Of a stretch of DNA of 64,000 bases, positions 42,859-51,912 are shown piece after piece. A model generated the notes under the pieces. That model saw only the letters and a program-made list of their open reading frames with translations. It had not been told where the DNA came from and made no database searches. The stretch's first letter is position 1. Each line of letters begins with the position of its first letter. Origin of the DNA: JAEUMD01 sp044222395 (GTDB taxonomy: Bacteria; Pseudomonadota; Alphaproteobacteria; Rhizobiales; Hyphomicrobiaceae); NCBI GenBank assembly GCA_044222395.1, contig JBGANK010000016.1, forward strand, positions 3,756-67,755. The letters are read 5' to 3'. Made by a program: the position numbers and the translations under genes.

Positions 42859-42912
42859 TGATCGCGAAATTCGTCTCATTCTGCAGCCCTCTCCGAACGA
42901 ATTTCGCGATCA
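42859..42912. repeat. perfect 16-base inverted repeat
   Basis: The arms TGATCGCGAAATTCGT (42859-42874) and its exact complement (42897-42912) are separated by 22 bases. It lies 44 bases past the fixK stop and 42 bases before the next gene's start on the minus strand. It lacks a T-run on either side, so it is not a standard terminator; a transcript hairpin or a regulator-binding pair is possible. Confidence 0.8.
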
Positions 42913-42956
42913 TCACGCTGGCGCGTGGCGACGTACAATGCCGCGATCTGATGCGT

Positions 42957-43676
42957 TCAGTCCTCCGCGAGCTGGCGCAGGGCTGCCGCATCGCGAATGA
43001 TCACAGTTGTGGTGCGGGGCAATGCAATAACCCCGCTGCGCTTGAGCTTGGAAAATGTGCGACTGACCGTTTCGATCGTAAGTCCCAGATAGTCGCCGAT
43101 GTCGACGCGGGTCATCGGCAGCTCGAAGCGCGAGGCATCGCCACCCACGTCGCCATTGCGACGGGCAAGGGCGAGCAGGAATACGGCCATGCGTGCGTCT
43201 GCCGATTTGGCGGCGAGACAGAGCAGGTGCTCGCGCGTCATGGCCAATTCGTCAGCGGCAAGCTTGAGCAAGCGCTTGGCGAAGCCGGGTCGCGACTCGA
43301 TCATCTGATTGACGAGATGACGGGGGATGCGCCGCGAGCGCACCTTGTTTAGTGCCTGAGCGCTGAAGGTTTGTGTGCCGGTGCAGCAATAGCCGATCAA
43401 GTCACCGGGAAAATAGAAGGAGACGACGTGACGGTGGCCGTCGGGCAGCAGCCGATACGCGCACACCACGCCTTCCACCACTTCGAGCAGGTGTGATGCT
43501 TCGTCTCCCTCAAGGAACAAGTCTTCGCGAGGGGCGTATATGGAGGTCGTCGTCTGCAGCGTGCTGTCGAGGATGATGTCATCGTTGACGCCCGCGCTGC
43601 GTGCCATGAGCTTGCTGGGACGCACCTGAGGCTGTGCTTCGCGGACAGGCTCGGGAGTAACAGTCATGGCCAGCAT
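42957..43676 (-). CDS. fixK: FixK-like Crp/Fnr family transcription regulator
   Basis: A 239-residue regulator. The cyclic-nucleotide-binding-type beta-roll (about 45-135, with EGDEASHLLEVVEGVVCAYRLLPDGHRHVVSFYFPGDLIGY) is followed by a dimerisation helix. A helix-turn-helix at about 195-220 contains DIGDYLGLTIETVSRTFSKLK, whose E-x2-S-R bases-contact residues are those of FNR/FixK, implying TTGAT-type sites. The N-terminal cysteine cluster of FNR is absent, so it does not sense oxygen through an iron-sulfur cluster; cysteines occur only at YCCTG and LLCLAA. GGAGG precedes the ATG by 7 bases. It probably activates ccoNOQP through the box at 41794. Confidence 0.88.
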   Translation of the reverse strand: MLAMTVTPEPVREAQPQVRPSKLMARSAGVNDDIILDSTLQTTTSIYAPREDLFLEGDEASHLLEVVEGVVCAYRLLPDGHRHVVSFYFPGDLIGYCCTGTQTFSAQALNKVRSRRIPRHLVNQMIESRPGFAKRLLKLAADELAMTREHLLCLAAKSADARMAVFLLALARRNGDVGGDASRFELPMTRVDIGDYLGLTIETVSRTFSKLKRSGVIALPRTTTVIIRDAAALRQLAED

Positions 43677-44022
43677 GAAACGGCCTCCGGTTCGTTGCTT
43701 CGCGTCGGCACATGCAAGCAGTGTCCTGTCGCACTGATTTGCGTCAATTGTAACTAAATGTATTCGATTGTAATGGACAGATCGCGTCGCTTCATGCTGG
43801 CATGCCGAGCGCGATCGCGAGGCCGTGGGGCGCCCCGTGTCGGGCTGTCACCCGGCGTGAGCGGGCCAGCCGGACGGTTTGTGGTCTCGTTGTCTGCGAG
43901 GGTGCTTGAGACTTCGGCGATGCGGATTGCTTCAACAAGGACTGTGCTGAGCGTGCAAGACCATGGGCTGCGGAGACAGGAGCCATGACAACGCGTTCGA
44001 CAGGCGGCATGAGCACAAGCGA
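43677..44022. other. divergent promoter region of fixK and the response regulator
   Basis: No gene is seen. It contains a degenerate FixK-like site at 43734-43747 and should hold promoters in both directions. The stretch 43740-43780 is AT-rich compared with its surroundings. Confidence 0.45.
43734..43747. promoter_or_regulatory. degenerate FixK-like site before fixK
   Basis: CTGATTTGCGTCAA differs from TTGA-N6-TCAA at one core base and is centred about 64 bases before the fixK ATG. Autoregulation of FixK is known in rhizobia, but the imperfect match makes this tentative. Confidence 0.3.
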
Positions 44023-44769
44023 ATGAATGAATCGAACCGCGCTCACATCCTGATTGTCGAAGACGATCAGAAGGTGCGGCTGCTGCTGCGCCGCTGCTTC
44101 GAAGGTGAAGGATTTCGCGTCACCGAAGCGGCGCGCGGTGCGGATGTGGCGCGCGTGATCGCGGCTGGCGACGTCGATCTGGTGACGCTCGACCTGACGC
44201 TGCCCGATACCGACGGTCTCAGCGTGGCACGCCAGGTTCGCGAGCATTCTGCGGTCCCGATCATCATGGTGACCGGGAAGGGCGAGATGATCGACCGCGT
44301 GATCGGTCTTGAGATTGGCGCCGACGACTACATCGCCAAGCCATTTCATCTGCGGGAAGTCCTGGCGCGCGTGCGAGCCGTGCTTCGCCGGACGCGTGAG
44401 GCGCCCCGGCCGCAATCCCATTCGACCGCAGATGCTGGCGTGCAGCGCTTCGACCGATGGGTGCTCGACCGCCAGCGGCGCGAGCTGCGGGGCGAGGACG
44501 ACCAGCCTTGCGCGCTCACCACTTCAGAGTTCGGGCTGCTCGAGATCTTCGTGGATCATCCAAACCGGGTTCTGTCGCGCGATCAGATCATGGATCTGCT
44601 CAAGGGGCACGAGTGGTCGCCCATGGATCGCAGCATCGACAATCTGGTGGCGCGGCTGCGGCGCAAGATCGATGCAGCCGATAGCGGTCCAAGCCTGGTC
44701 AAGACGGTGCGGGGGCTCGGCTACATCTTCACCGCGCAGGTCAAGACCGTAAGAAGCGCTGCGAGTTAG
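44023..44769 (+). CDS. OmpR-family response regulator
   Basis: A 248-residue two-domain regulator. The receiver domain (about 6-120) has the acidic pair in VEDDQ, the phospho-acceptor Asp57 in VTLDLTLPD, the threonine in MVTGKG and Lys in IAKPF. The C-terminal winged helix (about 140-240) includes LTTSEFGLLEIF, VLSRDQIMD and SIDNLVARLRRKID followed by VRGLGYIF. It is a DNA-binding regulator. The start is the ATG at 44023 (MNESNRAHIL). The stop overlaps the stop of the hybrid kinase on the other strand, so the two genes meet tail to tail; whether they are partners cannot be told. Confidence 0.9.
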   Translation: MNESNRAHILIVEDDQKVRLLLRRCFEGEGFRVTEAARGADVARVIAAGDVDLVTLDLTLPDTDGLSVARQVREHSAVPIIMVTGKGEMIDRVIGLEIGADDYIAKPFHLREVLARVRAVLRRTREAPRPQSHSTADAGVQRFDRWVLDRQRRELRGEDDQPCALTTSEFGLLEIFVDHPNRVLSRDQIMDLLKGHEWSPMDRSIDNLVARLRRKIDAADSGPSLVKTVRGLGYIFTAQVKTVRSAAS

Positions 44770-46736
44770 CCTGCCTCGGCGGAAGAGGGCATCCTCGCGA
44801 TCGCAGCAGCTATCGAGCGAGCGAGTTCGGCTTGGCTGTAGGGCTTGCGCAACAGCAAGGGTGAGGGGCCGTCGGCCTCGGCGGCGCGCAGCATCTCCTC
44901 GGCGTATCCGGTGGTCAGCAGAACCGGGATGTGCCCGAAATGTTGCGTGACCTCGCGGGCCAGTTCGAGACCTGACATGCCGCCGGGCATGACGACATCG
45001 GTGAAGACGAGGTCAAAGTCGGATCGTTCTGCCAGCTGCTCCAGCGCGGCTATCGCGTTGGAGGCGTCGGCGACGACATAGCCAAGCTCGGTCAGGCGAC
45101 GACAGGTGAGCCGGCGGACATTCTCGTTGTCCTCGACGACCAGGACGCGGCGACCGACGCCGCTGGGAATATCCTTGCGTGCCGGCGCAGTTGAGGTGGT
45201 TACCGCGGGGCTCGGTGTGGCGGGTAGGAACAGTTCCACCGTCGTCCCACGACCAGGTGCGCTGGAGATCGTTGCGTGACCGCCCGATTGCTTGACGAAG
45301 CCATAGATCGTGGCGAGGCCGAGGCCCGTTCCCCTTCCGGTGGTGCCACTGCTCTTGGTGGTGAAGAACGGCTCGAATGCGCGGGTCTTCACCTCCGGCG
45401 TCATGCCATGGCCGGTGTCGGAGACTGAAAGCACGACGTAGCGCCCCGGCGTGATTTCCGGAGTGTCGGCGGTCGCCTTCGCGTCGAGGAAGCTGTTGCG
45501 CGTTTCGATCAGCAGCCGGCCACCCCTGGGCATCGCGTCACGTGCGTTGATGGCAAGATTGAGGACCGCGTTCTCGACCTCGCCTGGGTCCACTTCCGTC
45601 AAGGCCAGGTCGCCGGCGAGCGACGTCGATACGTCGATGTCCTCGCCGATCGCGCGGCGGAGTATCTCCAACAGGCCGAGCACGAATTCATTGAGATTGA
45701 TGCTGCGGGTCTCGAGCAGCTGGCGGCGACCGAATGTCAACAGCCGGTCGGTCAGGCGAGCACCGATCTCGGCGGCCTCTCGCGCCTCGCGCGCCAGGGC
45801 CAAAGTCGTCTCGTTGCTATCCAAACGCATCTCCAGCAGCTCGACGTTGCCGATGACGACCGTCAGGATGTTGTTGAAGTCATGGGCGATGCCGCCGGTG
45901 AGCTGACCGATCGCCTCCATGCGCTGGGCCTGCATCAGCTGGGCCTCCTGGCGGCGCTCGGCAGAGATGTCGCGGATGAGGTCCAGATAGCCCAAGGAGC
46001 GCTTCGATGCGGTCTCGATGACGGTGGAGGATAGCGTGCCGGGAAACACTTCGCCATTGCGGCGGCGGAAGTCTACGGCGCGAACGGGGTTGCCGCCGGT
46101 GGGGTCGCAATGTCCTGCGCGGCGTGCGCACTGGTCGATCCAGTCATCGCGGCGCGCGAAGATCGGTTCCATCGTGTGGCCAGTCAGATCCTCGGTCACG
46201 TAGCCGAAGACGCGGGTGAAGGCCGGATTGACGGTGCGGACGTTGTGCGCCGGATCGGTAATGACGACGGGGTCGGGAAGGCAATCGTAGACGGCGCGAA
46301 AGAGGGCCTGCTGATGGGCAAAGCGCTCCTCCGCCGCCTTCTGCTTCGACAGGTCGATCAGGACACCGGTGAAGAAGCGCTCTTCGCCGACGGCGAATTG
46401 GCCGATAGAAAGGTGCAGGGGAAAGAGGGCGCCATCCTTGCGCCGGCCGATCACATCGCGGCCGATGCCGATGATGCGGGTTTCTCCGGTCTTCAGGTAG
46501 CGCTTGAGGTAAGCGTCGTGATTGGCGCGATCCTCGCCATGGGTGAGGATGGAGACGTTCTGCCCGATCAGCTCGGAGGACTCGTAGCCGAACATGCTGC
46601 AGGCGGCACGGTTGACGGTGCGGATGATGCCTTTTGATGTGATGGACAGGATGCCGGCCGAGGCGCTGGCGAGGATCGCGTCGAGGAGGAGGGCTTCGAC
46701 GCCGGGTGTGTGCGATGTGTCTTGGTCGTGGCTCAT
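44766..46736 (-). CDS. PAS-PAS hybrid histidine kinase with receiver domain
   Basis: A 656-residue soluble sensor kinase without membrane segments. Two PAS domains (about 15-135 and 145-270) are followed by HisKA with the phospho-acceptor His285 in GGIAHDFNNIL. A HATPase domain (about 390-520) has N-box NLAINARDAMP, G1 DTGHGM and G2 GTGLGLATIYG. A C-terminal receiver (about 535-650) carries Asp580 in FTDVVMPGG. The first PAS resembles that of FixL in layout (FPLHLSIG, GVLIDLS), but the heme-binding histidine is not evident by eye. It probably senses a cytoplasmic or diffusible signal. The stop overlaps that of the response regulator. Confidence 0.9.
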   Translation of the reverse strand: MSHDQDTSHTPGVEALLLDAILASASAGILSITSKGIIRTVNRAACSMFGYESSELIGQNVSILTHGEDRANHDAYLKRYLKTGETRIIGIGRDVIGRRKDGALFPLHLSIGQFAVGEERFFTGVLIDLSKQKAAEERFAHQQALFRAVYDCLPDPVVITDPAHNVRTVNPAFTRVFGYVTEDLTGHTMEPIFARRDDWIDQCARRAGHCDPTGGNPVRAVDFRRRNGEVFPGTLSSTVIETASKRSLGYLDLIRDISAERRQEAQLMQAQRMEAIGQLTGGIAHDFNNILTVVIGNVELLEMRLDSNETTLALAREAREAAEIGARLTDRLLTFGRRQLLETRSINLNEFVLGLLEILRRAIGEDIDVSTSLAGDLALTEVDPGEVENAVLNLAINARDAMPRGGRLLIETRNSFLDAKATADTPEITPGRYVVLSVSDTGHGMTPEVKTRAFEPFFTTKSSGTTGRGTGLGLATIYGFVKQSGGHATISSAPGRGTTVELFLPATPSPAVTTSTAPARKDIPSGVGRRVLVVEDNENVRRLTCRRLTELGYVVADASNAIAALEQLAERSDFDLVFTDVVMPGGMSGLELAREVTQHFGHIPVLLTTGYAEEMLRAAEADGPSPLLLRKPYSQAELARSIAAAIARMPSSAEAG

Positions 46737-47264
46737 TTCAGGCTCATGTGCGCCAGGGCAGGCCTGCCGGCTTCAGGAAGCTTGGTGGTCGCATTAATCG
46801 ATTGCGGCCCGGATTGCCAATGCCGTGGCAGGGGAGCTTGCGGGTAAAATCCTAATCCAAGCGGCATCAATTCCACAGGTGTAGCGCGTCGCCTTATTCA
46901 AATTCGTGGCCATTTGGCACTCCTTGCAGCGAATAACGCACTAGGTAAATCGGGTATCGCTTTTCCGGACGGTCGTTCAGTCGTCCAGGCAGTGTCTGGG
47001 TGGGGATGTTGAGCGCGCCTGGAAACTTCGCGAATTCAAAGTGTTGACCGATCCATCCCCGGCCGCTTCCAGGCGATTAAGCTTTATTCAATCTCCTGGG
47101 CGCCCAATTTAGAGGCGGCAGCGTGCTCTGAACTTGATCTTGAGCAGTCGGATTCGAGTCGCTTAGCTTTCATTGCACAAGAAGCAGTCGGATTGGGACG
47201 AACGCCCTGGTGATGCTGATCCCGCAGCGATGCGGCGGGATGAACACAACTAGGAGATCGTTCG
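46737..47264. other. intergenic region upstream of the 68-residue gene
   Basis: No gene is seen between the divergent kinase gene and the small gene at 47265. A 12-base direct repeat (AGCAGTCGGATT at 47143-47154 and 47183-47194, exactly 40 bases apart) lies in the leader of the small gene. AGGAG lies just upstream of the 47265 ATG. Confidence 0.5.
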
Positions 47265-47471
47265 ATGATCGAAATCGTGATGTCCGTCTGCTTCATAGAC
47301 GAACCCGCCAAGTGCGAGGACGTGCGTCTCAACTTCATGGCCGAGGCGGTGACGCCGCATCAATGCATGATGTATGGCCAGCACGAGATCTCGAAGTGGA
47401 TGGAAGGCCATCCCAAGTGGCGCATTCAGCGCTGGCGGTGCGGGACGGCCAAGCAGATGGCGAAGGCTTGA
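47265..47471 (+). CDS. 68-residue small protein, conserved type
   Basis: A 68-residue protein starting MIEIVMSVCFIDEPAKCEDV and ending WRCGTAKQMAKA, with four cysteines (VC, KC, QC, RC). Strong AGGAG precedes the ATG. The sequence looks like a small conserved rhizobial protein of unknown function I recognise by pattern (the CMMYGQ and W-x3-HPKW-type motifs), but the match is from memory. The cysteines could bind metal or form disulphides. Confidence 0.65.
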   Translation: MIEIVMSVCFIDEPAKCEDVRLNFMAEAVTPHQCMMYGQHEISKWMEGHPKWRIQRWRCGTAKQMAKA

Positions 47472-47662
47472 GGCGGAGCGGAGCGCTGGGCAGCGGATCG
47501 CCGAAACGCGACCCAATCCTGATAACCGCAAGTTCTGCAGCCGAGTTCCCGCGTGGACGCGTTCGTCTTATCGTTTCATAGCGGGCTGCCGCTACACGCT
47601 GCGGCATCTGCCTCGGAAGTCGTCGACGTCAATCGTTTCAAGCGTCTGAAGGCCCGCGACAT

Positions 47663-50365
47663 CTAATTGGAGGCTTTCGCGGAGGCTGGCTTGGATTTGA
47701 GCTGCAGCACGACGTGGCGGAGCGATGGGTCGTCATCCGCCCAACCGGACGTGAAACCGAGATCGGCGGCGAGGTTCAGCATGCCGGTATTCTCGGCCAA
47801 CACGTAGCCGTTCAATTCGCGCAGGCCCTCGGCGCGCGCATACGCTATCAGATGCTGCATGAGGGCGCGGCCGAGCCCGCGACCCTTCAAGTCGGAACGC
47901 ACCAGCACTCCGAATTCGGCGTTTTCGTAATCAGGATCGGCGGCAAAGCGGGCGACGCCGAGCAGCTCGTTGGTCTCGGTCAGCGCCACGAAGGCGATCT
48001 CACGCGCGTAGTCGACCTGGGTGAGGCGGGCCAGGAATTCATGGCTCAGACCGCGCACCGGCCGGAAGAAGCGCAATCTGCTGTCGGCGGGTTCGACCTT
48101 GCTGAAGAACGCATGGTAGAGATGTTCGTCCTCGGGGCGGATCGGGCGCAAGAGGACGCGGCCGAGCGTCTGCAAGCCGATCAGCTTCTCCCATTCGACG
48201 GGGTAGGGCCGTAACGCCATCGGCTTGCGAGGTGCGGCCGCCTTGCCGACGACGCGCACGCGCGCGTCGAGTGCGATCACGCCTTCCGCATCGGCAACGA
48301 GAGGGTTGATGTCGAGCTCGCGGATCTCGGGATGGTCGGCAATCAACTGGCTGGCCTTGATAAGCGTTTCGGCGATCTGATCGAGAGCGGCAGGGGGAGT
48401 GTCGCGATAGCCGGACAGGCGGCGGGCGATGCGGGTGCGGCTGATCAGATCGCGCGCCAGATTGAGATCGAGCGGCGGGAGTGCGAGGGCCGTGTCGCGC
48501 TCTACTTCGACCGCGGTGCCGCCGGCGCCAAACAACATCAGCGGGCCGAAGGTCGGGTCCTCCGTCATGCCGATGATGAGCTCGTGGGCGTGCTTGCGCG
48601 CGATCATCGGCTGGACGGTGAAGCCTTCGAGCCTGGCGCTGGGGTGTGAGTGTGAGATGCGATTGCGCATCGCCTGAGCGGTCTCGACGGCGTCGTCCTC
48701 GGTGGGAATATCGAGCGCGACACCACCTGCGTCGGACTTGTGAGAAATGTCGTCAGACAGGATCTTGACTACGACATTCTTGCCGCTCGACAGGATGGTG
48801 CGTGCGGCGAGGCGAACCGCGTCGGGATCACGGGCGATGTGAGTCAACACCGTCGGGATGCGATAGGCGAGCAGCAGCGCCTTGGCCTCGGCCTCGCTCA
48901 GGATGGTGCGATCGGCGGCCATGGCGTTGGCGATGACCTGGTGCGCCGCCTCTCGACTTGGCGCCAGTCCGGCCGGCTGCGAGGGGGGTGCGCGCATCAG
49001 CTGTTGTTGGGCACGCGCGTAGTCGACGAGCTGCATATAGCCTTTCACGGCACCGCCCGGCGTGTCGTAGCAGGCAACGTTGCCCTCAGTGAACAGGTTG
49101 CGCGCTGCCTCCGTGGAGCGGTCCCCGAGCCATGTGGCGAGCATCGGCTTGGCGCGGCGGTTGGTCTTGATCGAGGCCTTGTGGGTCTTGATGATGGTGC
49201 GCGCCGCTTCGGTGCTCGATGAGACAGCGGTCGGGCAGTTGATGACGAGGATCGCATCGCTGCCGGGGTCGGCGATGATGGCCTCGAGTGCTGCGCCGTA
49301 ACGCTCAGGGGGCGCATCGCCGATGATGTCGACCGGGTTGCCGCGCGACCAGTTGGGCGGCAGCAGCTTGTCGAGTCGCGAGAGCGTCTCGGGCGCCAGC
49401 GCTGCAAGCTTGCCGTCGAGATCGATCAGACGGTCGACGGCGAGCACGCCGGCGCCGCCACCGTTGGTCAGAATCGCGAGGCGCTCACCCGACAGGCGCG
49501 GCATGTGCGACAAGGTTTCGGCGGCAGAGAACAGGTCGGCAAGATCGGTGACGCGCAAAACGCCAGCGCGACGGAAGGCGGCATCATAGGCGGCGTCGAG
49601 CCCGGCGAGTGCGCCGGTATGGGAGGCGGCAGCGCGGGCGGCCTCTGCATGCCTGCCTGACTTGATGACGATGACCGGCTTGGCGCGGGCGGCACGGCGG
49701 GCCGCGGACATGAATTTTCGCGCGTGCGTCAGCGCTTCCATGTAGATCAGGATGGCGCGGCTCTTGGGATCTCCGGCCAGATAATCGAGCAGGTCGCCGA
49801 AGTCGACGTCGGCCATGTCGCCGATCGAGACCACCTGGGAGAAGCCGATGGCGCGCGAGGCGGCCCAGTCGAGGATGCCGGTGACGAGCGCGCCCGATTG
49901 CGACAGGAAGGCGAGATCGCCTTTGGGCGCCGGGATATGCGAGAAGGACGCATTGAGCGCAACATGTGGCAGGACGAGGCCGATGCAATTGGGGCCCAGG
50001 ATGCGCAGGCAATAGGGGCGTGCGGCATCGAGCATCGCTTGCTGGAGCGGGCCGCTGACGCCGGCGGTTATGACAACGGCGGCACGCGTACCGGCGGCGC
50101 CCAACTCGGCAATGATGCCGGGCACGGTTGCGGCTGGAGTGGCGATGACGGCGAGATCGGCAGGCGCGGGGAGTGCGTCGATGCGCTGATGGCAGGTGCG
50201 ACCCAGCAGCGTGCCGCCTTTGAGGTTGACGAAATCCAGAGTTCCGGAAAAACCCTCCGAGAGATTGCGGGCAAGCCAGTTCCCGACGCTGCCGGACGTG
50301 GTGCTGGCGCCGACCAGAACGACCGAGCGCGGATCGAACATGTTGTGGAGATTGCGAATGGTCAT
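47663..50365 (-). CDS. Pat/YfiQ-like acyl-CoA synthetase (NDP-forming)-GNAT acetyltransferase fusion
   Basis: A 900-residue protein. The N-terminal CoA-binding and ligase domains (about 1-450) begin MFDPRSVVLVGAS and carry LGPNCIGL and the catalytic-type SHTGALAG region. An ATP-grasp-like domain (about 480-700) follows with VVKILSDDISHKSDAGGV. A C-terminal GNAT acetyltransferase domain (about 725-890) ends with RSDLKGRGLGRALMQHL, the acetyl-CoA loop R-x2-G-x-G. YfiQ/PatZ enzymes of this build acetylate and thereby silence acetyl-CoA synthetase and other proteins. Whether the ligase half is active cannot be told. Length and domain order match the roughly 886-residue family. Confidence 0.9.
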   Translation of the reverse strand: MTIRNLHNMFDPRSVVLVGASTTSGSVGNWLARNLSEGFSGTLDFVNLKGGTLLGRTCHQRIDALPAPADLAVIATPAATVPGIIAELGAAGTRAAVVITAGVSGPLQQAMLDAARPYCLRILGPNCIGLVLPHVALNASFSHIPAPKGDLAFLSQSGALVTGILDWAASRAIGFSQVVSIGDMADVDFGDLLDYLAGDPKSRAILIYMEALTHARKFMSAARRAARAKPVIVIKSGRHAEAARAAASHTGALAGLDAAYDAAFRRAGVLRVTDLADLFSAAETLSHMPRLSGERLAILTNGGGAGVLAVDRLIDLDGKLAALAPETLSRLDKLLPPNWSRGNPVDIIGDAPPERYGAALEAIIADPGSDAILVINCPTAVSSSTEAARTIIKTHKASIKTNRRAKPMLATWLGDRSTEAARNLFTEGNVACYDTPGGAVKGYMQLVDYARAQQQLMRAPPSQPAGLAPSREAAHQVIANAMAADRTILSEAEAKALLLAYRIPTVLTHIARDPDAVRLAARTILSSGKNVVVKILSDDISHKSDAGGVALDIPTEDDAVETAQAMRNRISHSHPSARLEGFTVQPMIARKHAHELIIGMTEDPTFGPLMLFGAGGTAVEVERDTALALPPLDLNLARDLISRTRIARRLSGYRDTPPAALDQIAETLIKASQLIADHPEIRELDINPLVADAEGVIALDARVRVVGKAAAPRKPMALRPYPVEWEKLIGLQTLGRVLLRPIRPEDEHLYHAFFSKVEPADSRLRFFRPVRGLSHEFLARLTQVDYAREIAFVALTETNELLGVARFAADPDYENAEFGVLVRSDLKGRGLGRALMQHLIAYARAEGLRELNGYVLAENTGMLNLAADLGFTSGWADDDPSLRHVVLQLKSKPASAKASN

Positions 50366-50588
50366 GGTCGTGTCTCCGGCTCCACGTGATCGAGGCTGTC
50401 GCGGTCAGTCTCACATACCGAACGGCAGTGCTGCACGATCGTGACTGTTTGGCTTAGACTTGTGTTGCGCCTAGACCTCGCGTCGCAAATGGCCGATAGC
50501 TCAAGTTGTCGCATGTCAGCGCCTTGGCTAAGCTCTGCACTATTCGCGCATATCTGCTAATCGGGTCCCGCATATCGAGGAGAAGGCC

Positions 50589-51881
50589 ATGGCCGACACC
50601 ACCGCTCCAAAGTTCGCAACGATGGCTGTGCATGCCGGTGCCATGCCCGACCCGACGACGGGCGCCAGGGCAACGCCGATCTACCAGACGACATCATATG
50701 TGTTCAATGATGCCGATCATGCGGCGGCGTTGTTCGGCCTGCAGGCGTTCGGCAACATCTACACGCGCATCATGAATCCGACACAGGCGGTGCTGGAGGC
50801 GCGCATGGCGGCGCTGGAAGGCGGCACGGCGGCGCTGGCGCTGGCGTCGGGGCATGCTGCGCAGTTCCTCGTGTTCCATACGCTGCTGGAGCCGGGCGAC
50901 GAGTTCATTGCAGGACGACAGCTCTATGGCGGCTCGATCAACCAGTTCAACCACTCGTTCAAGAAGTTCAACTGGAACGTGGTGTGGGCGGATTCGACAA
51001 ATCCAGCGTCGTTCGAGGCGGCGATTACGGAAAGGACGCGCGCGATCTTCATCGAGTCGATCGCCAACCCGGGCGGTATCATCATCGACATTCCCGCCAT
51101 CGCCGCGGTGGCGAAGAAGGCCGGCGTACCACTGATCGTCGACAATACGCTTGCCACTCCCTATTTGTGCCAGCCCAAGCAGCACGGCGCCGACATCATC
51201 GTGCATAGCCTGACCAAGTTCCTGGGTGGCCAGGGCAACTCGATCGGCGGCGTGTTGATCGACTGCGGCACGTTCGACTGGATGACGGCGAGGCATCGCT
51301 ACAAGACGCTGGTCGAGCCAAACCAATCCTATGGCGGCATTGTGCTGGCGGAGGCGTTCGGCAGTTTCTCCTTCGCCATCGCCGCGCGTGTCATGGGGCT
51401 GCGCGACATCGGACCTGCCATCTCGCCCTTCAACGCCTTCTTGATCCTCAACGGCATCGAGACGCTGCCATTGCGCATGGCGCGGCACTGCGAGAACGCG
51501 CTTGCCGTCGCGGAGTATCTCGAGCGGCATCCGGCGGTGGCGTGGGTCAACTTTGCGGGACTTACCAACAATCCCTACAACGCATTGCAGAAGAAGATCT
51601 GTTCCAAGGGTGCTGGCGCCGTCTTTACATTTGGTCTCAAGGGCGGCTACGAGGCGGGCGTGTCGCTGGTGTCGAAGCTGAAGCTGTTCTCGCACCTGGC
51701 CAACATCGGCGATACCCGGAGCCTCGTCATCCATCCCGCATCGACGACGCACCGCCAGCTCACCGATGAGCAGCGTATCGCCGCGGGTGCCGGACCGGAT
51801 GTCGTGCGATTGTCGGTCGGCATCGAGGACAAGGACGACATCATCGCCGATCTGGCCCAGGCGCTGGCACAGTTGGCATGA
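50589..51881 (+). CDS. metY: MetY, O-acetylhomoserine sulfhydrylase
   Basis: A 430-residue PLP enzyme of the Cys/Met metabolism family, making homocysteine (or methionine) from O-acetylhomoserine and sulfide. Signatures are YQTTSYVF, YTRIMNPT, GGTAALALASGHAAQ and the PLP lysine Lys210 in HSLTKFLGG. AGGAG sits 7 bases before the ATG. The 223-base upstream region was read for a SAM-type riboswitch without success. A small acidic protein gene follows 31 bases later. Confidence 0.93.
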   Translation: MADTTAPKFATMAVHAGAMPDPTTGARATPIYQTTSYVFNDADHAAALFGLQAFGNIYTRIMNPTQAVLEARMAALEGGTAALALASGHAAQFLVFHTLLEPGDEFIAGRQLYGGSINQFNHSFKKFNWNVVWADSTNPASFEAAITERTRAIFIESIANPGGIIIDIPAIAAVAKKAGVPLIVDNTLATPYLCQPKQHGADIIVHSLTKFLGGQGNSIGGVLIDCGTFDWMTARHRYKTLVEPNQSYGGIVLAEAFGSFSFAIAARVMGLRDIGPAISPFNAFLILNGIETLPLRMARHCENALAVAEYLERHPAVAWVNFAGLTNNPYNALQKKICSKGAGAVFTFGLKGGYEAGVSLVSKLKLFSHLANIGDTRSLVIHPASTTHRQLTDEQRIAAGAGPDVVRLSVGIEDKDDIIADLAQALAQLA

Positions 51882-51912
51882 ACCAGATGAACCGCAGGAG
51901 GGCCTGGGGCAT

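Noticed and set aside
50420..50588. possible SAM riboswitch before metY
   Set aside because: I looked for SAM-I, SAM-II and SAM-V-like conserved cores and could not match them. A covariance-model search would be decisive.
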